34,488 bases of DNA, from positions 1-34,488 of IMG/VR virus record IMGVR_UViG_3300005525_000062; one strand, given 5' to 3'. The translations under genes were made by a program, and so were the position numbers. Position 1 is the first letter of the stretch, and every line of letters starts with the position of its first letter. This document shows, piece by piece, positions 1 to 6,853 of this stretch. The stretch comes from a virus. The notes under the pieces are model-generated. The model was not told the DNA's origin and ran no database searches. It was given only the letters and a program-made list of their open reading frames with translations.

Positions 1-166
1 AGTTTTTGAGACCAACAAAGGTAAACCGAAGTTTACCAACTCGAAACCGTTCTACGTGCGCGGACTCAGCCCGAGCGCGATCTACCAAGTCCGTGATAAG
101 CATGGCGCATTTGTCTCTATCAATGCTGGAACATTGTCTTGGTACTACCCTGCGGAAGCACAATGA
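1..166 (+). CDS. 3' end of an unknown phage protein (partial)
   Basis: The reading frame starting at base 2 is open from the window edge to a TGA at 164-166 and gives about 54 C-terminal residues, ending in SWYYPAEAQ. The start lies outside the window. The stop overlaps the next ATG as ATGA, the translational coupling used by several neighbours, which supports this being a real gene. The visible part is rich in aromatic and polar residues, with no membrane segment and no motif I recognise. Function unknown. Confidence 0.6.
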   Translation, partial: VFETNKGKPKFTNSKPFYVRGLSPSAIYQVRDKHGAFVSINAGTLSWYYPAEAQ

Positions 167-486
167 CGAGTCGAATTAAAGATCTTGAAATGAAAAACAA
201 GTATCCCCATAAAATTTATATCTCGGAAAACAACGGTCGAGATACCGTAACAATTGAATGGGGTCAGTATCTCTACGCAACAAATCAATTCTACGGCTGG
301 TTCGTAGAAGTTACTGACGATCACTGCGAATACCGCGAAGGCGGTCTTTGGTTCGAACAAAAAGATCCTAACGATGCGAAGCGACTAACTCTAGTTGCTA
401 CTGACAGCGCGTTTACCCTACCAAGTAAAATAGCCCGTCTTCTTGAGCTCCATAACATTGAAGTACCTGAAAGGTTTACTAAATGA
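163..486 (+). CDS. Small hypothetical phage protein, 107 aa
   Basis: The ATG at 163 overlaps the upstream stop (ATGA), and a purine-rich GGAAG lies just before it, so I prefer it to the TTG 24 bases upstream. The product is a soluble, mixed-charge protein of 107 residues with several Trp and Tyr (ETVTIEWGQYLY-like beta strands in the first half) and no signal peptide or membrane segment. It ends in another ATGA overlap with the next gene. I do not recognise the family. Its position at the head of the replication cluster suggests an accessory role early in infection, which is inference only. Confidence 0.65.
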   Translation: MTSRIKDLEMKNKYPHKIYISENNGRDTVTIEWGQYLYATNQFYGWFVEVTDDHCEYREGGLWFEQKDPNDAKRLTLVATDSAFTLPSKIARLLELHNIEVPERFTK

Positions 487-821
487 CTGCAGTTAACCCT
501 GCTATTTCTCAGGCAGAAGCTTGGAAGCGTGTCTTCGATCTTTGTACTAAACTGGATCCAGATCTGCTTAAAGTACCCGGCCACGAGGATCGTTCTGCCG
601 TTGAAATTGTAATGGATTTTATTCGTCGCAACCATTCCAGTAGTCGAACTCCACGGACTAAAGAAATTGTCTTGGACAAAAATGCTAGCTGGAAACTTAC
701 CGGAGCACATCTGGAAGTTGTAATCTCATATCTGAATAGCTTCCCGAAAGACGCTTACATCACTGTCGAAGGGACTGATGCCAATACGCTGCAAATTAAG
801 CGTGCCATCCTAGACAACTAA
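483..821 (+). CDS. Small hypothetical phage protein, 112 aa
   Basis: The start codon overlaps the previous stop (ATGA at 483-486), so translation is probably coupled. The protein has 112 residues, begins MTAVNPAISQAEAW, is mostly helical by composition in its first 60 residues, and has a short basic stretch (RRNHSSSRTPRTK) in the middle. No catalytic motif, membrane segment or cysteine pattern stands out. The basic patch could contact nucleic acid, but that is a guess. The next gene follows after 8 bases with its own AGGAAA ribosome site. Confidence 0.65.
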   Translation: MTAVNPAISQAEAWKRVFDLCTKLDPDLLKVPGHEDRSAVEIVMDFIRRNHSSSRTPRTKEIVLDKNASWKLTGAHLEVVISYLNSFPKDAYITVEGTDANTLQIKRAILDN

Positions 822-829
822 AGGAAATC

Positions 830-1441
830 ATGCAGTACGTTAAAACACTCAAGAAGTTCGTAGCAGGTTCCGATAAATTCTTCGATGTGTTTACCTGTAC
901 GGTCGATGAGGTTGATGAAGTACTCGACAGCAAGGGTCGTCGACAAATTGAAATCAAGGTAGGTGATCAGACGTTTAAAGGGATGTACAATAAAAAAGTT
1001 CTGGACTTTCTCTTAGCGCATGAAGGTGAGTCTTCTTTCATCGTCCTATGGAAGAGCAACAAAAGCAACTACCTCATTAGCTACGCTTGGGAATTGTGGG
1101 ATGCATATGATCGCAGTCTGACTGACTACGATAGCTGTATCACACAGAACAAGAAAAAAGAAACGGGTAAAAGCCGCGAAGCCTTTATCTACATGTGGAT
1201 CAACTTAGAGGATGATCGAAAATATATCGGCACTCATAAAGGCGATTCTGAAGACGGTTACATTTGCTCGAATGAACGACTGCTTGCCGAGTATAACGCA
1301 GCGCCATACATGTTCCGCCGCACTATCCTTGCGTACGGTACACAGAGTGAAATGCTTGAGCTTGAAACCATCTTGCTAATCCAACTTAGTTGCGCTACCG
1401 GCGATGATTGGTACAACTTGTCTAACAATCTGAGGAAGTAA
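830..1441 (+). CDS. GIY-YIG-like nuclease-domain protein, 203 aa
   Basis: AGGAAATC precedes the ATG. Residues 1-110 are a novel domain I cannot name. Residues about 117-200 look like a GIY-YIG endonuclease domain. FIYMW at 119-123 stands where GIY should be, KYIGTHKG at 131-138 is the YIG motif with a following His, a basic FRR lies near 162-164, an acidic LELETILL segment near 177-184 could supply the metal-binding Glu, and an Asn in YNLSNN near the end matches the usual C-terminal Asn. In the family these residues cut one DNA strand using a single divalent metal. The GIY triplet is degenerate, so activity is uncertain. It could be a free-standing homing-type nuclease or a phage DNA-processing enzyme. 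Confidence 0.6.
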   Translation: MQYVKTLKKFVAGSDKFFDVFTCTVDEVDEVLDSKGRRQIEIKVGDQTFKGMYNKKVLDFLLAHEGESSFIVLWKSNKSNYLISYAWELWDAYDRSLTDYDSCITQNKKKETGKSREAFIYMWINLEDDRKYIGTHKGDSEDGYICSNERLLAEYNAAPYMFRRTILAYGTQSEMLELETILLIQLSCATGDDWYNLSNNLRK

Positions 1442-1475
1442 ATAACTACTGTCGCCGCTTTCACAGGAAGCATTC

Positions 1476-1643
1476 ATGACCATCAAAACGCAAGCAGATA
1501 CCATTGACCTACAACGCATTGGCAACATCGTATCCGTCGTTCTAGACAAAATGCTTACCTCTTATGACTATTGCGAACGCAATCGATTGTCTCAATCAAA
1601 TAGGTTGGATCAAAAAGGTTTTTACAAAGATGGAAGCGATTAA
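1476..1643 (+). CDS. Very small hypothetical protein, 55 aa
   Basis: A clear ribosome site (CACAGGAAG, 5 bases of spacing) precedes ATG at 1476. The frame runs to TAA at 1641-1643, giving 55 residues that begin MTIKTQADTIDLQR and end YKDGSD. The strong Shine-Dalgarno is the main evidence. The frame is short and I recognise no family. It overlaps the start of the next membrane-protein gene, which suggests coupled translation. Confidence 0.5.
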   Translation: MTIKTQADTIDLQRIGNIVSVVLDKMLTSYDYCERNRLSQSNRLDQKGFYKDGSD

Positions 1644-1824
1644 GGAAATTCTTTTGTTCGGAGCTAACCCAGTAATTCCAATTAGTATCGGTATAGTACT
1701 CTATATTTGGATTGCTATTGGGTACAGCATGTCCGGTAAACCATGGTTCGGTGGTATGTGGCTTTGTTATTCTGCTGCAAACCTTTTCGTTCTAATTCAT
1801 ACACTTGTCGAGCAGACAAAATAG
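1630..1824 (+). CDS. Small membrane protein, 64 aa, two transmembrane segments
   Basis: The frame is open from ATG at 1564, but that start has no ribosome site and sits inside the preceding small gene. ATG at 1630, preceded by AAAGG, gives a compact 64-residue protein with two hydrophobic segments: residues about 7-29 (ILLFGANPVIPISIGIVLYI) and about 37-58 (GGMWLCYSAANLFVLIHTLV). Such small membrane proteins are common accessory genes in phages. The longer 86-residue form remains possible. Function unknown. The conserved 16-base element at 1823 begins inside its stop codon. Confidence 0.5.
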   Translation: MEAIKEILLFGANPVIPISIGIVLYIWIAIGYSMSGKPWFGGMWLCYSAANLFVLIHTLVEQTK

Positions 1825-1838
1825 CTGGAGCCTAAAGC
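1823..1838 (+). promoter_or_regulatory. Repeated intergenic element, copy 1
   Basis: The 16 bases AGCTGGAGCCTAAAGC start at the stop codon of the preceding small gene. Near-identical copies occur at 10717-10732 and 13893-13908, also directly after stop codons. It lies about 75 bases before the dCMP deaminase gene and so heads the block leading into the DNA polymerase. A phage RNA polymerase promoter or an RNA processing site are the simplest explanations. This is inference from repetition and position. Confidence 0.45.
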
Positions 1839-1912
1839 AAAATGAAAATGGATCATCTTCGATTCGTCTGAGTAGTCTTCGCATCCCGTATCCATAGGCT
1901 AAATGACCACGA

Positions 1913-2455
1913 ATGATTATTAAAAACCGCCCAGAACACTGGGATTCTTTCTACATGGGCCTCGCCGACTACGTCTCACTTCGATCTAAAGATCACGAGA
2001 GAAAAGTCGGCGCAGTCATTGTTAAAGATGGTAACATCCTCTCGTTCTCTTACAATGGAACTGTACCCGGGGATAGCAACATTATGCGCGATGCTGACGG
2101 GAAAGCTTTGCCTACCGTTCTTCATGCTGAAAGTAATGCTATCGCTAAAGTAGCCCAATCCATGAGCTCCACCCTTGGAAGTACACTTTATACAACCCTA
2201 AGCCCTTGCTTTGAATGCGCAAAGCTGATTTACCAAGTAGGTATCGCCCGAGTTGTTTGGCGAGATCTCTACCGAAGTGGTCATGCTGATGCGTACGCGC
2301 CTACCGAATGGCTCGCGCAACAAGGGGTCATCGTAGAAAGGCATCTGTATGGATCCGTTAACACTCCTAGTTGTCCTAGCCTGCGTCCTTGGTTTGGCAA
2401 TTCACTTTCTGATCAACCAACTGCAGGAAGCGAAAGAGGCTGTAGTCTCTGCTAA
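1913..2455 (+). CDS. Deoxycytidylate (dCMP) deaminase, 180 aa
   Basis: This zinc-dependent cytidine-deaminase-fold enzyme converts dCMP to dUMP for thymidylate supply. The signature is complete: HAE at residues 71-73 (zinc His and catalytic Glu) and SPCFEC at 97-102 (two zinc Cys). The N-terminal GAVIVKDG and SYNGT segments are typical of the dCMP deaminase/ComEB group. The core ends near residue 145. The last 35 residues, with several Cys and Pro, overlap another gene out of frame and look unlike the family, so they may be a relaxed tail. No strong ribosome site precedes ATG at 1913, and the start is the best available. With the ribonucleotide reductase downstream it forms a dNTP supply set. 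Confidence 0.88.
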   Translation: MIIKNRPEHWDSFYMGLADYVSLRSKDHERKVGAVIVKDGNILSFSYNGTVPGDSNIMRDADGKALPTVLHAESNAIAKVAQSMSSTLGSTLYTTLSPCFECAKLIYQVGIARVVWRDLYRSGHADAYAPTEWLAQQGVIVERHLYGSVNTPSCPSLRPWFGNSLSDQPTAGSERGCSLC

Positions 2456-2537
2456 TGAGATCATTCAAGACCTGATCGAAGAATTAGCTAAGTACGACCA
2501 ATCAAAGGTGATGGTATTCAAAAATGGGCAAAGTTAA
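2349..2537 (+). CDS. Small membrane-anchored coiled-coil protein, 62 aa
   Basis: GAAAGG followed by 7 bases and ATG gives a credible start inside the 3' end of the dCMP deaminase gene, in another frame, with about 107 bases of overlap. Residues 4-23 form one strong hydrophobic helix (LTLLVVLACVLGLAIHFLI). Residues 24-52 are a charged, probably coiled-coil helix (QLQEAKEAVVSANEIIQDL). The layout is that of a bitopic membrane protein with a short outside end. It overlaps the next start by 14 bases. Phages use such proteins as inhibitors or antiholins, but nothing here identifies the role. Confidence 0.55.
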   Translation: MDPLTLLVVLACVLGLAIHFLINQLQEAKEAVVSANEIIQDLIEELAKYDQSKVMVFKNGQS

Positions 2538-3123
2538 TATCACAAACATCGATGTCAGGGATCCTTCTTTCCGGAGGATCCTTGATGCAGCATCTAAGCT
2601 GCCACCAAACATCACCGTAAGTACCGCATTTCTTGGTAATAGAGATAAACAGGTAAAGCGACTCTTCCGTTATATCCTCGCTGATTACCGTCACCGGTTC
2701 AATGTAGACTACGCTGATAAGAAGTTCCACGTAGCTATCTGCGGCATTACACCTGTCCAAGAGAAAGACTACAGCGCAGTCACCGACATGGATCATACTG
2801 GCGATGACAATCCGGAACCTAGCCGTATCCTTGTTCAAGTAGATGATCCCTTCATCTCTGTGCAGACTAAGGATATTGCGAAGATGCATGAGTACGTTCA
2901 CTATGTATTTCATGTGAATCTCTGCCATGAATTTGTTCACGTAGCGCAGAATCTAGCAGCAACTAAAAAGACATGGAAGGTCTACCCACATAATAAGAAA
3001 GATCCGATCGAACGTTACTTCTTTGACAAGCATGAAATCGAAGCTCGAGTCCTCGAACAGTTCTACTACCACAAGTATGCTTTCCCAATCTTCGAGTACT
3101 TCCTTGAAACCGGTGAGGAATAA
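2524..3123 (+). CDS. Putative metallopeptidase-like protein with two HExxH motifs, 199 aa
   Basis: The ATG at 2524 is preceded by AAAGGTGATGG. The C-terminal half has HEYVH at residues 122-126 and HEFVH at 135-139, followed about 35 residues later by DKHEIEAR (169-175). HExxH plus a downstream Glu or His-Glu is the zinc site of zincin proteases and SprT-like proteins, and HEFVH-AQ with EIEAR fits that pattern best. I cannot name the exact family and no substrate is visible. There is no signal peptide, so it should act in the host cytoplasm. The stop overlaps the DNA polymerase start (TAATG), so the two are probably translated together. Confidence 0.55.
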   Translation: MGKVNITNIDVRDPSFRRILDAASKLPPNITVSTAFLGNRDKQVKRLFRYILADYRHRFNVDYADKKFHVAICGITPVQEKDYSAVTDMDHTGDDNPEPSRILVQVDDPFISVQTKDIAKMHEYVHYVFHVNLCHEFVHVAQNLAATKKTWKVYPHNKKDPIERYFFDKHEIEARVLEQFYYHKYAFPIFEYFLETGEE

Positions 3124-4991
3124 TGGCAACCGTATTCGACATTGAGGGCAACGACTTCTACCCTGCAGTCAAGCATGTTTGGTGTCTATGCACCGAAGAT
3201 ACTGACACAGGTGAGAAGCGCTCGTTCTCAAACTACGATAAAGATCTTCCCTCGCTCGAAGAAGGTCTTGAATTCCTGAGCAAACAAAAGATTCTTGTTG
3301 GTCACAACATCACCGGTTATGACCTGGTAGTCCTTGACAAGCTCTGCAATTGGCGACCTGATCCCGACGTTATCATCTACGATACGTGGATTCTGTCGCA
3401 GACTACTCGGTACAAACGCAATCACAAGCACGGACTCGAAGGGTGGGGTGGCTCTCTAGGCTACCCTAAAATCAACTTCGATAAGTTCGATCAGTACTCA
3501 AAAGAAATGCTGACGTACTGTGAGCGTGACGTATCGTTGAACGTTAAAGTATACAAAAAACTGGTTGAAGAAATCAAGTCAACCATAAAGATCAACAAGC
3601 TCTTCAAAGTAGGTATGACGGTAGAGAACGAATTCTCCGTCATCGAAGCAGATATCCGTACTTACGGTTGGAACTTCAATGAGTCCCGTGCTAATGAGCT
3701 TGTAGAAGAAATGCGCTTTCGTCTTGAGCAAATCGAGAATGAAATCGAACCGCAAATCGGTCTTGTCTGCTGTAAGAAAGATCCTGCAGACGAGTACAAA
3801 GTACCACTCATTAAGAAGAACGGTGAATATGCTGCAAGTACCTGTAAGTACTTTGGAATTGATCCTGTTAACGCATTGGAAGAACGTCTCGTCGATGGCC
3901 CTTACTGCCGGGTTGAATTTGTTCCAGGCAAACTTAGCTCTGATCGAGTCCTTAAGCAATGGCTCTACTCTTTGGGATGGGAACCCGACGAATGGAACAC
4001 AGAGCGAATCAACGGGAAGTTCGTCAACAAGTCCCCGAAGCTGACTGAATCGTCGCTTGAGCCTCTGGGTGCAATCGGTAAAGCCATCAGTGAGTACAAC
4101 TCGCTAGCTAACCGGCATGGCATCCTGAAAGGTTGGCTTAAAGAAATCGAGTACGATGGTCGTCTTCACGGCCGTATGTGGACTATCGGAACGCCTACCT
4201 TCCGTTGCCGACACGAAGTCATTGCTAACCTACCATCTGTTGAAGTTGCTTACGGCAAAGAAATGCGTGGCCTTCTGTTGCCCCGCGAAGGATGGGTACT
4301 TGTCGGAGCCGACAGCGCAGGCAATCAGATGCGCGGCCTGTGTCACTTCATTGGTAATGACGAGTTTACAAAGGAAGTTATCCACGGTGATGTTCACACC
4401 AAAAACGCAGAGATTCTAGACGAGTTCTTTCTGCGAAATGAAAACGCAAAAAGCAAACGAGGTCGCGCTAAACGATTCCTGTACGCTTATCTGTTCGGTG
4501 CTGGTGCGGGTAAAGTTGCTCTAATATTGGTCGATCGTCGCGACGCCGAACTCGGCAAGCAAGCTATTGCTAAGTTCGTTAATGCAATCCCCGGATTGAA
4601 GGAGCTCAAAGAAGATCTTGAGCGCCAATTTAATATGACTAAAGATCGCTTCGGAGAAGATTACGCATTTATCCGTGGCATCGATGGCCGTATCATCTTC
4701 ACTAAGAGCAAGCATCAAGTACTGAACTACCTGCTGCAAACTACTGAAGGTATCACCTGTAAAGCGGCTGCAGTATACTTCAAGCGTAAGATGCGCGAAG
4801 AGCTCAGCCATATCCCGTACAAATTCCTGCTCCACTACCACGATGAAATGTGTGTAGAGTGTCCGCCAGAGCATGCCGAGCAAGTTGCTGCTGTGATGAA
4901 GGAATCCTTCCGCGAAGCACCTAAATGGTTCGGAGTGGAATGTATGGATGGTGATGCTAAGATCGGCTACAACTACGCAGAGGTTCACTAA
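3123..4991 (+). CDS. Family A DNA polymerase, T7 gp5-like, 622 aa
   Basis: This is the replicative polymerase with proofreading. The exonuclease domain (about 1-150) has DIEG (D6, E8), HNITGYD (D67) and YCERD (Y132, D136). The polymerase domain has motif A GADSAGNQMRGL with D397, motif B RGRAKRFLYAYLFGAG with R446, K450 and Y454 on the O helix, and motif C HYHDEMCVEC with D574. All metal-binding and nucleotide-selecting residues are present; Y454 matches T7 Y526. It is shorter than T7 gp5 (704), so the thioredoxin-binding insertion may be reduced or absent. The start overlaps the previous stop (TAATG). The exonuclease gene follows at once. Confidence 0.95.
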   Translation: MATVFDIEGNDFYPAVKHVWCLCTEDTDTGEKRSFSNYDKDLPSLEEGLEFLSKQKILVGHNITGYDLVVLDKLCNWRPDPDVIIYDTWILSQTTRYKRNHKHGLEGWGGSLGYPKINFDKFDQYSKEMLTYCERDVSLNVKVYKKLVEEIKSTIKINKLFKVGMTVENEFSVIEADIRTYGWNFNESRANELVEEMRFRLEQIENEIEPQIGLVCCKKDPADEYKVPLIKKNGEYAASTCKYFGIDPVNALEERLVDGPYCRVEFVPGKLSSDRVLKQWLYSLGWEPDEWNTERINGKFVNKSPKLTESSLEPLGAIGKAISEYNSLANRHGILKGWLKEIEYDGRLHGRMWTIGTPTFRCRHEVIANLPSVEVAYGKEMRGLLLPREGWVLVGADSAGNQMRGLCHFIGNDEFTKEVIHGDVHTKNAEILDEFFLRNENAKSKRGRAKRFLYAYLFGAGAGKVALILVDRRDAELGKQAIAKFVNAIPGLKELKEDLERQFNMTKDRFGEDYAFIRGIDGRIIFTKSKHQVLNYLLQTTEGITCKAAAVYFKRKMREELSHIPYKFLLHYHDEMCVECPPEHAEQVAAVMKESFREAPKWFGVECMDGDAKIGYNYAEVH

Positions 4992-4992
4992 G

Positions 4993-6126
4993 ATGATTAA
5001 AAAAGAAGATAACCCCAACTGCGAATTCGATGTTGCCATAGTCGATGTTGATAGCCTGATTTACTCAATCACCTGGGTACATGCTAATCGTAGAGCAGCA
5101 GAGAAAGCGCTTATCACGAAAGTAGAAGAAGTAATCAGTAACTTAGGTCATCCTCCGGATACTTACGTCTTCGTAAAAGGAAACAATAATTTCAGATACC
5201 AAGTCGATTCACAGTACAAAGCAAACCGGATGAACAAGATTGATCCGGAAATGCAAGATAGGATCAACGATCTCTACACATTCGCTCAGAATGAATTCAT
5301 CAAATCGGATGGTGGCGAGGCGGATGACTACTGCTCTATCTATGCGTATCAGTTCATTGAAGACGGTAAAGTACCTGTCGTATGCCACATCGATAAAGAT
5401 CTAAACATGATCCCCGGTTGGCATTGGAATTACAAAAAGAATAACCTGTACTTTACCAGCCCGCAAGATAGCTTTGTTACTATGATGCGCCAGCTAATTA
5501 CTGGTGATGCCAGCGATAATGTGCCCGGTCTGTATGGTGTTGGTGATGTAGGTGCCAGTAAAGATCTCAACAACAAATTCTTGCATGAAATGCGCGATCG
5601 CGTTCTCGAGCGGTGGCGTGATCACTCGTTGAGTAACCCAAAAGGTCACGGTAAAGAGTGGGAAGAACGCTTCCTCATGTCGGCTAACTGTCTAATTATC
5701 CGAGAAAGTCTCGATGAGCTACGCCCCCTGACTAAAGATGAGATCTGGAAAAAGATGGAGTGGAATCTCACTGAAGAGCGATACATGCTTGGTATCACTG
5801 AGAATCTTCCTATGCTGGCTAATCAAGAAAAGAACAATGCGTATTCTACTAAACGAGAAGCGAGGCTTACGAAAACATTATGCGTAGCTACGGACACTGG
5901 AAATGGAACGGAGAACGATTCCACCCGGAAGACAACCACGGATTCATCTATCTCATCCACTCAATCATCACCGACCAATTCTACGTCGGAAAGAAAAGCT
6001 TCCACCGCTTCAAAAAGAGCCGCCGTATCGGACCCAGCGACTGGAAAGAGTACACGTCCTCCAGCGAGGAAGTCAATCGTCGAATCGAAAAATTCGGGAA
6101 AGAAGCGTTCGACTTCGCTATCTTGA
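4993..6126 (+). CDS. 5'-3' exonuclease, T7 gp6 / flap-nuclease family, 377 aa
   Basis: In T7 this enzyme removes RNA primers and degrades DNA during replication and recombination. Visible family signs are the N-terminal VDVDSLIYS acidic motif, SDGGEADDYCS (metal-binding acids near residues 105-115), CHIDKDLNMIPG, and the helix-hairpin-helix-like GDASDNVPGLYGVGDVGA. I use ATG at 4993, directly after the polymerase stop and behind GAGG, rather than the in-frame ATG inside the polymerase. The core ends near residue 285. The last 85 residues are Ser/Thr/Lys-rich and overlap the next gene out of frame, so that tail may be a relic of an inserted downstream gene. Confidence 0.85.
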   Translation: MIKKEDNPNCEFDVAIVDVDSLIYSITWVHANRRAAEKALITKVEEVISNLGHPPDTYVFVKGNNNFRYQVDSQYKANRMNKIDPEMQDRINDLYTFAQNEFIKSDGGEADDYCSIYAYQFIEDGKVPVVCHIDKDLNMIPGWHWNYKKNNLYFTSPQDSFVTMMRQLITGDASDNVPGLYGVGDVGASKDLNNKFLHEMRDRVLERWRDHSLSNPKGHGKEWEERFLMSANCLIIRESLDELRPLTKDEIWKKMEWNLTEERYMLGITENLPMLANQEKNNAYSTKREARLTKTLCVATDTGNGTENDSTRKTTTDSSISSTQSSPTNSTSERKASTASKRAAVSDPATGKSTRPPARKSIVESKNSGKKRSTSLS

Positions 6127-6356
6127 TGGTGTGTCAGACAAAAGGACAGTGGTCTCATGCTGAAAACAACGTCATGCAGAAGCTTGATGTGCTGACCCGA
6201 ATTAATCAGTACGAAGAGCCGCTGTTCCTTAACAAGCAGATTGGTGCTACACGGTGGATTCCTAAGGGATACAACGGAGAGCATGCCAATAACATTGTAG
6301 AGAGTTTCAACAATAATCTCGTTCAACTAATTCTGAATCCTGAATTCTATGAATAA
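5880..6356 (+). CDS. GIY-YIG endonuclease, homing-type, 158 aa
   Basis: The GIY-YIG domain is clear. GFIYLIHS (residues 21-28) is followed by QFYVGKKS (33-40), then DWKEYTSSSEEVNRRIEKFG (54-73), a pattern common in phage-encoded homing-type nucleases. A probable metal-binding Glu is in SHAENNVM (E95) and the C-terminal Asn in LFLNKQIG (N118). Family members cleave DNA with one divalent metal. The gene overlaps the exonuclease by about 247 bases in the -1 frame, as expected for a mobile insertion at a gene end. It might instead stand in for T7 endonuclease I, which I do not see here. No strong ribosome site precedes ATG 5880; the frame is open only from 5853. Confidence 0.8.
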   Translation: MRSYGHWKWNGERFHPEDNHGFIYLIHSIITDQFYVGKKSFHRFKKSRRIGPSDWKEYTSSSEEVNRRIEKFGKEAFDFAILMVCQTKGQWSHAENNVMQKLDVLTRINQYEEPLFLNKQIGATRWIPKGYNGEHANNIVESFNNNLVQLILNPEFYE

Positions 6357-6531
6357 CCGTTACTTCCTTCCGCACTACGATACCGACTTTGACCCTGATA
6401 ATCCAGACGCTGATACCATTTATCGGCCATCTGCTTCGCCAGAAGTTAGAGAGGATATTCGCAATGCTAAAGAGCGTCTGACAAGGAAAGCGAATAAACA
6501 ATTCAAGCGAGAGAGAGCCAATGAAAACTAA
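6349..6531 (+). CDS. Small acidic-then-basic hypothetical protein, 60 aa
   Basis: The ATG overlaps the last codons of the nuclease gene. The first 35 residues are acidic (YDTDFDPDNPDADT) and the last 25 strongly basic (KERLTRKANKQFKRERANEN), so the protein is bipolar and probably partly disordered. No domain is recognised. It overlaps the next start by 11 bases in a continuous overlapping chain between the exonuclease and the primase-helicase. Function unknown. Confidence 0.55.
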   Translation: MNNRYFLPHYDTDFDPDNPDADTIYRPSASPEVREDIRNAKERLTRKANKQFKRERANEN

Positions 6532-6850
6532 AAAAGATAGTACATATCTTTGTCACCACAAAGAGTTCCGCATCGCACCTTATACTTATCTGAAGGATGC
6601 AATTGATGAGCTCAATCGTATTCATTTAGTCGATAAAATGGCTGCCATCGAGACTGATCGTTTCGAAGATGGCGATATCCGAATTAGGTACCGGCAAGAA
6701 TATAGTCGCGAAGAGTATGCGCAAGACGCTAAAGAGCAATCTCAAATTGCACAGGCAAAGAAAGAAAGAGCAAAGCAGGATCGGCAAAAGCGTCAAGCCG
6801 AAGAGAAAGAACTCTTCTTTAAACTGCAAAAGAAATACGGGAACAAATAA
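6521..6850 (+). CDS. Hypothetical protein with charged C-terminal coiled coil, 109 aa
   Basis: GAGAGAGCC precedes ATG at 6521, inside the end of the previous gene. Residues 1-65 look like a small folded domain. Residues 66-106 are an almost uninterrupted Lys/Glu/Gln/Arg helix (AKKERAKQDRQKRQAEEKE), predicted coiled coil or a single charged helix. No enzymatic motif is seen. It sits directly before the primase-helicase, so a replication accessory role is possible but unproven. Confidence 0.6.
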   Translation: MKTKKDSTYLCHHKEFRIAPYTYLKDAIDELNRIHLVDKMAAIETDRFEDGDIRIRYRQEYSREEYAQDAKEQSQIAQAKKERAKQDRQKRQAEEKELFFKLQKKYGNK

Positions 6851-6853
6851 CAT

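Noticed and set aside
1842-1871. A nine-codon ATG frame after repeated element copy 1
   Set aside because: It is too short to judge, and its GGAG-like site is part of the repeated element. A leader peptide cannot be excluded but is not supported.
5850-5880. A possible -1 frameshift joining the exonuclease to the GIY-YIG frame
   Set aside because: The -1 frame has a stop at 5850-5852, and no slippery heptamer is seen between that stop and the nuclease ATG, so overlap of separate genes is simpler.
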